DNA from: JASLBX01 sp035762665 | GTDB lineage: Bacteria; Actinomycetota; Actinomycetes; Jiangellales; Jiangellaceae | DNA: 7,061 bases | Assembly: GCA_035762665.1 (NCBI GenBank) | Contig: DASTNZ010000147.1 | Span: forward strand, 1-7,061 | Direction: 5' to 3' | In this document: positions 1-6,390 of the stretch, in pieces | How positions within the stretch are numbered: the stretch's first letter is position 1 | Layout of the letters: each line of letters begins with the position of its first letter | The notes under the pieces: model-generated | What the model was told of the DNA's origin: nothing | Seen by the model: the letters and a program-made list of their open reading frames with translations, nothing else | Databases searched by the model: none | Translations under genes and position numbers: made by a program

Positions 1-363
1 CTACGCTTCGAGGTTGGGACGATGACCGACCTCGACCTGGCGGACGACTCGCTCGCCGGGATCATCGCGTTCTGGTCCGTGATCCACGTGCCCGACCACG
101 CCATGCCCGGCGTGTTCGAGCAGTTCCGTCGAGTGTTGCGACCACAGGGTCCGTTACTAGTGGGCTTTCACGTCGGCGACGAGACCCGACACACGTCCGA
201 GGGCTACACGGGTCGCCCAATCAACGTTGACACTCACCATCGTCGGCCGAGCAAGGTCGCGGGTTGGCTTCGTGACGCGAGGTTCACGATTGAGGCCGAA
301 CTGGTCATCGGGCCGGACAAGGATGTCCCTGGAGCCGTCATCTTTGCGCGCAGCGACGCCTGA
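1..363 (+). CDS. Class I SAM-dependent methyltransferase, 3' part (5' end outside window)
   Basis: The frame is open from base 1 to the TGA at 361-363, so the gene enters from the left and only about 120 C-terminal residues are seen. The first ATG (22) is probably internal, because codons before it (LRFEVGTM) already fit the family. Visible landmarks of the Rossmann-fold methyltransferase core are the acidic stretch DLDLADDSLAGI (the strand-4 region after the SAM-binding motifs), the hydrophobic strand with the IHVP segment, and the helix-strand FRRVLRPQGPLLVGFHVGD, which matches the 'RVLRPGG-LLVG' signature of Methyltransf_11/25-type enzymes. The glycine-rich SAM-binding motif I is upstream of the window. 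The product would be a cytosolic small-molecule methyltransferase; the substrate cannot be inferred. The fold is confident, the specific function unknown. Confidence 0.85.
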   Translation, partial: LRFEVGTMTDLDLADDSLAGIIAFWSVIHVPDHAMPGVFEQFRRVLRPQGPLLVGFHVGDETRHTSEGYTGRPINVDTHHRRPSKVAGWLRDARFTIEAELVIGPDKDVPGAVIFARSDA

Positions 364-494
364 TCGCGCCTTAGGCACCAGCCATTCTGGCAAGGCGCTC
401 GCAACACACTGTCATTGCCGCGGACAGCGACGGCCCGGCCATGCCGATCTGCGGGACTGCTCCAGCGTCGTTCCGTCCTTGCCAAGGGTGGGGA

Positions 495-842
495 ATGGAG
501 TTGCTTCGAGCAGTGCCGATACTCACCGTCACGGATGTCGATGCCGCAGTCCAGGAGTACTCCGAGCTGCTCGGTCTCGACGTGCTCATGAACCTGGGGT
601 GGGTGGCGACTTTGGGGACGAGCGGCGGTGCCCAGTTCAGCGTCATGGACATTGACCAGTCCGCGTCGTGCAATCCCCAGATGTCGGTTGAGGTGCCCGA
701 TGTCGACGTCGCGTACCAGCGGGCGCAGGACAGCGGGGTTGAAATCGTCCATCCCTTGATGGACGAGGACTGGGGCGTGCGCCGCTTCTTCCTGCGCACA
801 AGCTCTGGCCACGTGGTGAACGTGCTCAGCCATCACGGCTGA
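495..842 (+). CDS. VOC family protein (glyoxalase/bleomycin resistance/dioxygenase fold)
   Basis: A 115-residue protein if translation starts at ATG 495. The frame is open upstream to 441, but 495 is preferred: it has a purine-rich AGGGTGGGGA just before it, and the domain begins at once with ELLRAVPILTVTDVDAAVQEYSELLGLDV, the typical first beta-alpha unit of a VOC module. The second half repeats the unit (SVEVPDVDVAYQRAQDSG, residues about 64-81) and ends with the family signature DWGVRRFFLRTSSGHVVNVLSH (about 92-113), equivalent to the usual 'WG-R-F---D--G--v-l'. The length is right for a single, dimerising VOC domain. Members bind a metal or a drug-like ligand; neither metal ligands nor substrate can be assigned, so a role in resistance or detoxification is only a possibility. 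It lies 131 bases after the methyltransferase and is not clearly in an operon with it. Confidence 0.85.
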   Translation: MELLRAVPILTVTDVDAAVQEYSELLGLDVLMNLGWVATLGTSGGAQFSVMDIDQSASCNPQMSVEVPDVDVAYQRAQDSGVEIVHPLMDEDWGVRRFFLRTSSGHVVNVLSHHG

Positions 843-879
843 ACCGCCCTCATTTGCCGCTCTTGGCTTGTGCGGTGGG

Positions 880-908
880 TCGACATCGAGCGGCGCTTTG
901 GTCATACT
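880..908 (+). promoter_or_regulatory. Predicted promoter of the relBE operon
   Basis: A TCGACA -35-like hexamer (880-885; five of six matches to TTGACA) is followed after exactly 17 bases by CATACT (903-908; four of six matches to TATAAT). Initiation about seven bases after the -10 falls at or next to the ATG at 916, so the transcript would be leaderless, as is common in actinobacteria. No Shine-Dalgarno sequence lies before the ATG, which supports this. Confidence 0.55.
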
Positions 909-915
909 TGTGACC
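900..915. promoter_or_regulatory. Inverted repeat, candidate RelB operator
   Basis: GGTCA-TACTTG-TGACC: two perfect 5-base half-sites around a 6-base spacer, with further matches inside the spacer. The last base touches the relB ATG and the repeat covers the -10 hexamer. RelB/Phd-type antitoxins, alone or with their toxin, usually repress their own operon by binding such palindromes. The palindrome is seen; its binding by RelB is inferred. Confidence 0.45.
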
Positions 916-1200
916 ATGGCCGAAACGATGTCGCTCGCTCAGGTGAAGGCCCACCTCTCGCAGCTCGTCAGCAGAGTGAACGCCCACCACGACCGCGTGA
1001 CAGTGACTGTCCATGGCCGACCGTCGGCCGTGCTGCTCTCCGTCGACGACCTTGAGGCTCTCGAGGAGACCATCGCGATCCTTTCCGACAGCGACGCGTT
1101 AACCCAGTTGGCCGCCTCGGATGCTGAGTTGGCCCGAGGTGAAGGCGAGTCCGAGCAGGACCTCGCCGATGCGATGCGCCGCCGGCGGAAGTCGGCGTGA
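916..1200 (+). CDS. relB: Type II antitoxin, RelB/Phd-YefM family
   Basis: A 94-residue protein starting at ATG 916. The frame extends upstream to a TTG at 868, but the promoter and palindrome directly before 916 make the ATG the better start. The N-terminal Phd/YefM DNA-binding fold is clear: MSLAQVKAHLSQLVSRVNAHHDRVTVTVHGRPSAVLLSVDDLEALEET (residues 5-52), with the typical 'V-(x)-L-s-lv--v', 'r--vT-hGrP-aVlls-ddl--le-t' pattern. The charged C-terminal third (about 60-94, ending RRRRKSA) would be the flexible toxin-wrapping part. It resembles M. tuberculosis RelB (Rv1247c). It should neutralise the RelE toxin encoded next and repress the operon. Its stop codon overlaps the toxin start (GTGA at 1197-1200), which implies coupled translation. 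Confidence 0.92.
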   Translation: MAETMSLAQVKAHLSQLVSRVNAHHDRVTVTVHGRPSAVLLSVDDLEALEETIAILSDSDALTQLAASDAELARGEGESEQDLADAMRRRRKSA

Positions 1201-1475
1201 CCGCTGAACGCTTCGAACTGACCATTGCACCTACGGCACGGCGTCAGCTCACTGACAAGCTTCCGGAGGCTGTCGCGTTGGCCGCTTACGAGTTCATCGT
1301 CGGACCACTGCTGGACAACCCTCACCAGGTAGGCAAGCGACTCCGTCCCCCACTGGACGACCGATACAGCGCCCGTCGCGGCACCTACCGCGTGATCTAC
1401 AGAATCGACGACAAACACTGCCGGGTGACCGTCGTTGGTGTCGTCCACCGAGCCGACGCCTACCGACCACATTGA
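1197..1475 (+). CDS. relE: Type II toxin, RelE/ParE family mRNA interferase
   Basis: A 92-residue protein starting at GTG 1197, which overlaps the antitoxin stop by four bases (GTGA). The sequence follows the RelE fold: ELTIAPTARRQLTDKLPEAVALAAYEFIVGPLLDNPHQVGKRLRPPL, then the core DDRYSARRGTYRVIYRID (about 54-71) and the final strand VTVVGVVHRADAYR. The Arg pair (60-61), Arg65, Tyr68, His84 and the terminal Tyr-Arg (89-90) lie where RelE family members carry residues for ribosome-dependent mRNA cleavage. It closely resembles M. tuberculosis RelE (Rv1246c) in length and in motifs such as 'FV-GPLL-NPH--GK-L' and 'SARRG-YRV-Y-ID'. The gene is full length with key residues present, so an active toxin is likely. 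It acts in the cytoplasm on ribosome-bound mRNA when RelB is lost. Confidence 0.92.
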   Translation: MTAERFELTIAPTARRQLTDKLPEAVALAAYEFIVGPLLDNPHQVGKRLRPPLDDRYSARRGTYRVIYRIDDKHCRVTVVGVVHRADAYRPH

Positions 1476-1676
1476 CCATCGACATTCGCTCATGACTAGG
1501 CCGGCGGATGTGTCGATGCATTGGACCAGTGCGAGATCGCCACGCAGGTTGGGACGATGGAGCCACGAATAAGTCCGGTGCGTCGTCCATGTGGAGCCAA
1601 ACGCGTGCTTGGCTAGCTCGGCGAAGCGCAGTGCGTGGTGCGACATGCTGAGGACAAGTGATGTAAGGAGACTGCG
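1476..1676. other. 201-base gap between relE and the DUF-like gene
   Basis: No plus-strand gene is supported here and no strong terminator hairpin is seen after relE. The stretch ends in the ribosome binding site AAGGAG (1665-1670) of the next gene. On the minus strand, about 60 codons read without a stop, with a position-wise base bias that looks mildly coding, but that frame then runs antisense through relE; it is discussed as an observation and not called as a gene. Confidence 0.4.
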
Positions 1677-2279
1677 ATGGACTTCTTCCCGGATGTCCCG
1701 CCCCCGAGTGGCGAAGACGAGCCCGAGGAGTCGCCGCAGCCCGCGTGGAGAGGTGCGCCCAGCGACATCCTGCCCGGAGTGGTTCCGGTAGAACTGATCC
1801 TTGGCCGGTCCGACAGCACGGTGGTGATGCTCACGGGCATGCGCGCTTTCCCCACCGGACTCGCCATGATACTCGGCGTGCGAGTGCGGGGACGGGTGTA
1901 CCGGGACCTCCACGGCGAGGTCTTACACGGTCCGTACACCCATGACATGGACGCCGACTGGCAAGTCGGCCGGCTGAAGTGGGGTTTCGAATTCGCCGAC
2001 GGAAGGCGAGTCACCAATCTCCACCCGTGGCCACCGTACCCCGACGAACGGGATCCAGCCTGGGAACCGGACCACCCTGCGCTCATCGGCGGGGGCGGCG
2101 GGGGCGGGGACCGATATGTGGACGTTGACTACTGGCTCTGGCCATTGCCACCCGCAGGCCGGCTGCGCGTCGCGTGCCAATGGCTCGAGCAGGGCATTGA
2201 GATGTCGACCCACGACCTGGACACTGATCCCTTCCGTGAGGCAGCCGCCCGCGCCAAGCCAATCTGGCCGCCGAACTAA
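1677..2279 (+). CDS. Conserved actinobacterial protein of unknown function
   Basis: A 200-residue protein starting at ATG 1677 with an excellent ribosome binding site (AAGGAG, 1665-1670, six bases before the start). It has an acidic, Pro-rich N-terminus (MDFFPDVPPPSGEDEPEE), a beta-rich middle (LPGVVPVELILGRSDSTVVMLTGMRAFPTGLAMILGVRVRG, about 32-72; LKWGFEFADGRRVTNL, 100-115), a run of seven glycines (138-144), a Trp/Pro-rich strand DYWLWPLPPAGRLRVACQW (151-169) and a C-terminal helix (DPFREAAARAKPIW). There is no signal peptide or membrane segment. I recall this layout (LPGVVPVEL...LTG-RAFPTG...FADGR-VTNL...Gly run...YWLWPLPP-G) as a widespread actinobacterial hypothetical family, often in Streptomyces; that is memory, not a search. 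No catalytic residues are evident and no function is assigned. It stands alone, 201 bases after relE, with no sign that it belongs to that operon. Confidence 0.85.
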   Translation: MDFFPDVPPPSGEDEPEESPQPAWRGAPSDILPGVVPVELILGRSDSTVVMLTGMRAFPTGLAMILGVRVRGRVYRDLHGEVLHGPYTHDMDADWQVGRLKWGFEFADGRRVTNLHPWPPYPDERDPAWEPDHPALIGGGGGGGDRYVDVDYWLWPLPPAGRLRVACQWLEQGIEMSTHDLDTDPFREAAARAKPIWPPN

Positions 2280-2398
2280 CTTGGCACACCGCGGCCAGCC
2301 AGTACACGCTCCGAGTGCGGCGTCATGCTCCGAAGACGTGGCGTAGTTCTCGGTCACCGCGCTGAAGTGTGCGGGAAGTTCTCACACCCAGGACGAGG

Positions 2399-3321
2399 TC
2401 ACCGCCGCGCAACCATAAGCGGTGGGGGCGAGCTCGGTTCACAAGAGCTGACAGCTGGTGGCCATGAGCGGTGGCGGCGAGTGTCGTTGTTCGGTTCTAG
2501 GCCTCCGCCAGCGCGTGCTCTTGAGATGTCCATGCTGGCGGTGGTGAGGACGTCGTGGGCCCGGCCAGTGCAGTCGCGCTGGAGGAACACATTGCCGTCG
2601 ATGACGATCTCCCGACCTGGGTGCGCGGCACGCCACACTTGCCAGTCGTCGTCCCACAGGGTGCTGGTGCTGTACTCCCGATACAGGACGGTGCGGCCGC
2701 CGAGCTCGACGAAGGCGACCCCGAGCTCTGCCGACTCATCACCGAACGGGGTGAGGTCGAACACCCGCAGGCAGGTGAATACACGAGGACCAATGCTGAC
2801 CCGGTAGACACCGGCGCCCATGTCGGGGGTGCCGGTGTGGCGATATGAGCCATCCGCAAGCTGCTGGTAGCGGCCGCTGTCCACCAACCGGCGCGGTCCG
2901 GTGCCTGCCCACCCGGCGTCGAATTCTGGATCGCCTTTGGTCAGGGTTCTTGCTTCGCCGTCGTGCAGGGTGACCGTCAGCCAGCGTGCGCGGTCCTGGT
3001 CAAGAACGCAGGTGAACCGGTCGGTACCGATCCGACCAGTCTCTCGCGACCATTCGTTGAACAGCAGCTCCACGGCGTCCTGGCCGTCCACGCTGACCGG
3101 GGCGGTCGAGACGACTTCGTGCGCAAAGTCCAGCTCGCCAGAGTCGACGTTGTAAGCGGCGAACGCACTCCGGTCGCCGAGGCGCGCGGGATGGCGTGCC
3201 ACCACTGCAACTCCTGACAGTCGACCGGACCCAGGCGCTGCTCGCTCACCTCCACGCTGATCCTCGGAGCGGTGGCCGGGAAGCGACGGCGCGGGTCCAA
3301 CGCATCCACACAGACCAGCAT
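2399..3321 (-). pseudogene. Hypothetical protein gene with disturbed reading frame
   Basis: A long minus-strand frame ends at TGA 2399-2401. From about 3180 downward it is good coding sequence: LGDRSAFAAYNVDSGELDFAHEVVSTAPVSVDGQDAVELLFNEWS, then LTVTLHDGEARTLTKGDPEFDAGWAG and YRVSIGPRVFTCLRVFDL...VAFVELGGRTVLYREYS. Upstream, the same frame turns into Gly/Arg/Pro-rich text, while a neighbouring frame reads naturally from ATG 3321 (MLVCVDALDPRRRFPATAPRISVEVSEQRLGP...CQELQWWHAIPRA). One extra C at about 3181 would join the two into a 307-residue protein. Alternatively the upstream in-frame start (GTG 3442) is used and two indels compensate. Near 2520 a second indel is possible, because the next frame gives a natural end (QEHALAEA stop) while this frame runs on as a low-complexity tail. 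No family is recognised; it is a soluble, beta-rich protein. It could be a decayed gene or an intact gene with sequence errors. Confidence 0.55.
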
Positions 3322-3496
3322 CACGTGACTCGATCGGTGACACAAGCCGGATATTCCGCATCGCCGCTGGCCGGGGCGTGTGGAACCAGGAGACGGTCAG
3401 CCTTCCCGGCGAACTCACCCCGACCGGCTTCCCATCGTTCACTCATTTGACCCTGTTCGCGCGGTCCACATGAGCGTGCGATGGCGCTCGGCCCCG

Positions 3497-4471
3497 TCAT
3501 CCGCTCGAGCCGCGAAGCACGTCGCCCGACGACGTCCGCGCATAGACTACGCGCCGACCCTCGCGGTGACGGGTGATGAGGCCGGCCCGGCGCAGGACCG
3601 ACAGGTGGTCGCTGACCCCACCCGCACTGACCCCCATCCGCCTGGCGAGCTCCAGCGTTGCGGCCGGCCGGTCGAGCTCCCGCAGGATCCGGGATCGCCG
3701 CCGACCGATCAGCAAGTCCAGCGCGGCATCCTCGGATCGGCCCGACGTCCAGACGTTGCCGATCCCGGCCGGCGGATAGACCAGGGCGGGGTCCCACGGT
3801 GGGTCGGTCCGCGGCCAGACCTTCGGCCAAGTGAACGCCGACGGGATGAGGATCAGCCCGCGTCCGGCGAGATCCACCTCGGCCGCCGCCTTCGCCGTCG
3901 GTTGGACTCGCAGACAGCCGGCCTCCCAGCCCACCGACGGATGTAGGTCGGCGAAGGCGGCCCGCGATCCGACCGTCACCAGACTCCGCGCCCGACCGGC
4001 GATATCTGACTCGAGGAGCGCCGAGATCGTGACCCACCTCGGCGCCAGCGCTGCGTCCCACAATGCCCGCATCTGCCTCACCAGCTCGCGCAGCGCCCTC
4101 GCCGGGTCGTCGACGAACGGGCGGGCGGCCGCTGGGACCCGGTCCGGGTACCTGCACCGGATCTCGGCCGCTGCGGCATCCGGCGGTGTCTCCCTCACCC
4201 GAGCTAGCTCGGCCTCGATCGTCGGATGCGGCACCTGCGGCGGCGGGCTGAGGAAGACCGGCCAATACGACCCACCGAACGGGGCCGCGGCGTCGAGCAG
4301 CGCCAGGTCGAGGTGCCGCGTCCGCGGCGCCGCCCATTCCACCCAGCGCCGATGCACGACATACCGTTCCGGCTGCCGCAACACGTAGAACGCGCCGATC
4401 AGCTCCATGAGCGGGGCGATCGCGAACCGGGTCCGCAGCAGATCGTCCTGGCCAAAGCGGTAGCGAATCAC
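3497..4471 (-). CDS. ArsR-type winged-helix transcriptional regulator with DUF5937 domain
   Basis: A 324-residue protein starting at GTG 4471 (MIRYRFGQDDLLRTRFAIAPLMELIGAFYVLRQPER), the usual opening of DUF5937-ArsR regulators. Residues about 1-245 form the DUF5937 region, presumably ligand-binding and dimerising. The C-terminal 75 residues are an ArsR winged helix: ALDLLIGRRRSRILRELDRPAATLELARRMGVSAGGVSDHLSVLRRAGLITRHREGRRVVYAR, with the recognition helix around 281-298 and the beta wing GRRVVY. It lacks the CxC-type cysteine motif of metal-sensing ArsR proteins; its few cysteines are isolated, so an organic ligand is more likely. It is transcribed away from the PPOX/DHFR-fold pair, with 90 bases between the two starts, and a 24-bp palindrome begins two bases upstream of the GTG. 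There is no room for a Shine-Dalgarno, so the message is probably leaderless. Likely a repressor of itself and the divergent genes (inference). Confidence 0.9.
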   Translation of the reverse strand: MIRYRFGQDDLLRTRFAIAPLMELIGAFYVLRQPERYVVHRRWVEWAAPRTRHLDLALLDAAAPFGGSYWPVFLSPPPQVPHPTIEAELARVRETPPDAAAAEIRCRYPDRVPAAARPFVDDPARALRELVRQMRALWDAALAPRWVTISALLESDIAGRARSLVTVGSRAAFADLHPSVGWEAGCLRVQPTAKAAAEVDLAGRGLILIPSAFTWPKVWPRTDPPWDPALVYPPAGIGNVWTSGRSEDAALDLLIGRRRSRILRELDRPAATLELARRMGVSAGGVSDHLSVLRRAGLITRHREGRRVVYARTSSGDVLRGSSG

Positions 4472-4472
4472 G

Positions 4473-4496
4473 GAGATTCAGCCTAGGCCGAATCTC
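4473..4496. promoter_or_regulatory. 24-bp near-perfect palindrome, candidate operator of the ArsR/DUF5937 regulator
   Basis: The half-sites GAGATTC (4473-4479) and GAATCTC (4490-4496) flank a central GCCTAGGC (4481-4488). Only one base pair of twelve fails to match (A4480 against C4489). It lies in the divergent intergenic region, directly against the regulator's start codon. The symmetry fits a dimeric winged-helix repressor. Binding has not been shown. Confidence 0.6.
4480..4485 (-). promoter_or_regulatory. Possible -10 element of the regulator gene
   Basis: Read on the minus strand this is TAGGCT (TANNNT pattern), with eight bases before the GTG at 4471. That spacing would place the transcript start at the start codon and suits a leaderless message. 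No good -35 is seen upstream. The hexamer lies inside the palindrome, so a bound repressor would block it. Confidence 0.3.
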
Positions 4497-4561
4497 TGGG
4501 CCCGACATCTGTCGCGCCAGTAGAAACGACGCCACGCACGAGACAAGGCGGGAGACAGCGC

Positions 4562-5032
4562 ATGGGCGACGAGCGCGACCTCGGCGGGGAAGCCAGGCAG
4601 ATCATCGACGCGAACCGCTACCTGACACTGGCCACGGCCGATGGCGACGGCAGGCCCTGGGCGAGCCCGGTCTGGTTCGCCCACGACGCGTACGCCGAAT
4701 TCCTCTGGATGTCACGACCGGGCGCTCGGCATTCACGCAACATCGCCGCCCGGCCCGAGATCGGCTTCGTCGTGTTCGACTCAACAGTGGTGCCCGATAC
4801 GGCGCAGGCGCTGTACGTCGACGCTGTCGCCGAGGAGGTCGGCGCGGACGAGGTCGAGTCGGCGATCGCGACGTACTCCGCCCGGTCGGAGGCCCAAGGC
4901 ATCAGACCGTGGCGAATCGCCGACGTCGTCGGGTCCGCCGCCTGGCATCGGCTCTACCGTGCCCGGGCGAGGTCCTACTCACTGCAGTCGGGCGGCGACC
5001 GACGCATCGCGGTCGAGCTGACAACGACGTAG
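4562..5032 (+). CDS. Pyridoxamine 5'-phosphate oxidase family protein (FMN-binding split barrel)
   Basis: A 156-residue protein starting at ATG 4562, with a GGCGGGAG ribosome binding site ending seven bases upstream. The split-barrel core is recognisable: QIIDANRYLTLATADGDGRPWASPVWFAHD (about 13-42), then the FMN-phosphate-type segment FLWMSRPGARHSRNIAARPEIGFVVFDS (47-74), an acidic helix region, and the C-terminal strand RLYRARARSYSLQ (130-142). The length is normal for single-domain PPOX-fold proteins, which bind FMN or F420 and reduce diverse substrates; true PdxH activity is not implied. The gene is divergent from the ArsR/DUF5937 regulator and 37 bases upstream of the DHFR-fold gene in the same direction, so the two probably form an operon controlled from the palindrome. 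Confidence 0.88.
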   Translation: MGDERDLGGEARQIIDANRYLTLATADGDGRPWASPVWFAHDAYAEFLWMSRPGARHSRNIAARPEIGFVVFDSTVVPDTAQALYVDAVAEEVGADEVESAIATYSARSEAQGIRPWRIADVVGSAAWHRLYRARARSYSLQSGGDRRIAVELTTT

Positions 5033-5069
5033 CGAGACCAGCGGGGCAACCAACTCACGAGGAGAGGTC

Positions 5070-5651
5070 ATGGGCAAGGTCATTTCGGGAATCTCGATGT
5101 CGCTGGACGGGTTCGTCACTGGGCCGAACGTCACCCGCGAGCAACAGCTGGGAGAAGGCGGAAAGATCCTGCACCGGTGGCTGCACGAACCGGACCCACG
5201 CGACAGCAAGCTGCTGGCCGGGATGGGCGAGAACGTGGGTTCGATCCTGATGGGTCGACGGTCCTACGACCTGGCCGAGGGCGACGGCGGGTGGGCTGAC
5301 GGCGGCCCGGCCGGCCCGGCACCGTGCTTCGTACTCACCCACAACCCACCGGCCCCGGAGACCGTGCGGGCGCCGTCGGTCTTCACCTTCGTCACCGACG
5401 GCATCCACAGCGCAGTCGAGCAGGCGAAGGCGGCCGCAGGGGACAAGGTGGTCGGCGTGCACGGCGCCAGCGCAGCTCAGCAATGCCTCGCCGTCGGCCT
5501 GCTGGACGAGATCCAGCTCAGCCTCGCCCCGGTCCTCCTCGGCAGCGGCACCCGGCTGTTCGAGCACCTGGGCGGCCAGATCCGGCTCGAGCGCACCGAC
5601 GTGATCGAGACCCCGAACGCCACCCACCTGCGGTTCAGGGTGATCCGCTGA
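5070..5651 (+). CDS. Dihydrofolate reductase family protein (RibD C-terminal domain)
   Basis: A 193-residue protein starting at ATG 5070 after a strong GGAGAGG (5061-5067). Motifs run in order: the N-terminal strand and loop SGISMSLDGFVTGPN (6-20), SILMGRRSYDLAEG (58-71; the conserved MGR-(S/T)Y of this family), FVLTHNPP (87-94), and the nucleotide-binding segment VVGVHGASAAQQCLAVGLLDEIQLSLAPVLLGSGTRLFEHL (127-167), followed by a C-terminal strand (THLRFRVIR). The fold binds NADPH; family members reduce pteridine- or pyrimidine-like compounds or unknown substrates, and this one is not folate-pathway FolA by sequence pattern. It follows the PPOX-fold gene after 37 bases, probably in the same transcript. 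Pairing of a flavin protein with an NADPH-fold reductase suggests shared redox chemistry, but this is inference. Confidence 0.9.
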   Translation: MGKVISGISMSLDGFVTGPNVTREQQLGEGGKILHRWLHEPDPRDSKLLAGMGENVGSILMGRRSYDLAEGDGGWADGGPAGPAPCFVLTHNPPAPETVRAPSVFTFVTDGIHSAVEQAKAAAGDKVVGVHGASAAQQCLAVGLLDEIQLSLAPVLLGSGTRLFEHLGGQIRLERTDVIETPNATHLRFRVIR

Positions 5652-6003
5652 CCAGAGTCGACATCCCCAGACGGAGGATCGAGTCGTACCTCGAGACGTA
5701 CCCCCGGCTCGCCCCTAGCGCGGTGCCGCGACCCGAGTCGGCTCAAGCTAGTGTCCTTCTGGCTCGTTGCTTGATGGTTCCGATCGCCGTGTGGACGTCG
5801 GACGCCCTCGCCTCGGGACCGCAGCGTCCCCGGCAGGAGCTGGCCGCACGCGGCACGCCCTCGCGACCGGCAAGCCACGTCGCCGGCGATCGAGTGCGGC
5901 TGGACGAGGCTCGAGGATCCGCTTGGGAACCTGATGAGGGCTCCAATGCGCGCCATCGTCGCGAGCCTCACCCGCGACCCAAACACCGCATGGGGAGGGG
6001 AGC
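5652..6003 (+). other. 352-base stretch without a recognised gene
   Basis: After the reductase stop there is no convincing terminator and no frame on either strand with recognisable protein sequence. All frames read as Arg/Pro/Ser-rich text. The minus strand has three overlapping open frames, which is usual for noncoding GC-rich DNA or a decayed gene. The right end carries the ribosome binding site GGGGAGGGGAG (5992-6002) of the following gene. Confidence 0.4.
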
Positions 6004-6386
6004 ATGGCTGATCACGAGATCGGAACACATAAAGACTGGCTGGCCGCGCACGAGGACAAGTTCGAGGTCTGCTGCATCCCGTTCTTCGCCTACGACCTCG
6101 CACCCGGCGATGTCGTCCGCGCCGAAGGCGAGCGGCTCCGTGATCCAGTCCGTCGAGCAGCGGTCGGGCAATGGCGTGGTCCGGATCACGGTCAAGCGAC
6201 CCGAGGACGTCGACGAGGCGCACCTGCGGCTGCACGACCTGCTTGGCCGCCTGGAGTACTTGTGCGAGTGGTTCGCGCCGGGCTACGTCGCCGTTAGTCT
6301 CGAGCCGGGACGGGCCCAAGAGGAGTTCTCCGATGGCCTTGCCGGGGTCGGCGCGGCACGTGGAGATCGAACGGATCTTGATCTAG
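6004..6386 (+). pseudogene. DUF4265-like gene broken by two apparent single-base insertions
   Basis: Starts at ATG 6004 with a strong G-rich ribosome binding site. The first 43 residues read well (MADHEIGTHKDWLAAHEDKFEVCCIPFFAYDLAPGDVVRAEGE); V-IPFFAYDLAPGDVV matches the DUF4265 opening strand-loop as I know it. Around 6130 this frame turns into Arg-rich text and the next frame takes over: GSVIQSVEQRSGNGVVRITVKRPEDVDEAHLRLHDLLGRLEYLCEWFAPGYVAVSLEPGRAQEEFSDGLAG, equivalent to the family's 'V--RSG---lR' and 'GY-AV-V-P' parts. At the GGGG run 6344-6347 the third frame gives a natural end (SARHVEIERILI stop, 6384-6386). Removing one base at each place gives a 126-residue protein of normal length. 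The function of DUF4265 is unknown. It ends four bases before the stop of the opposing minus-strand gene. Confidence 0.6.
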
Positions 6387-6390
6387 AACC

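Noticed and set aside
1546..1559. Exact 14-base match to positions 11-24 (AGGTTGGGACGATG)
   Set aside because: The similarity does not extend on either side and the two copies have different contexts; most likely chance.
939..1913. Long minus-strand open frame of 324 codons
   Set aside because: It runs antisense to relB, relE and the start of the 200-residue gene, all of which have family matches or strong translation signals; its sequence there is the mirror of those codons.
2089..2108. G-rich tract with quadruplex-like look
   Set aside because: Fully explained by the seven-glycine run of the protein, and only three clear G runs are present.
2370..2390. GTGTG...CACAC hairpin between the convergent genes, as terminator
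   Set aside because: The stem is five pairs around an 11-base loop with no T run; too weak to call.
3321..3446. 41-codon minus-strand ORF ending in TGATG at the next start
   Set aside because: Weak ribosome binding site and mediocre codon bias; it is part of a longer shadow frame. Kept only as a remark in a finding.
3321..4535. Minus-strand open frame of 404 codons
   Set aside because: A Gly/Arg/Pro-rich shadow of the DUF5937-ArsR gene in another frame of the same strand.
5477..6319. Minus-strand open frame of 280 codons
   Set aside because: Antisense to the end of the DHFR-fold gene and to the DUF4265-like gene; no recognisable protein in the part between.
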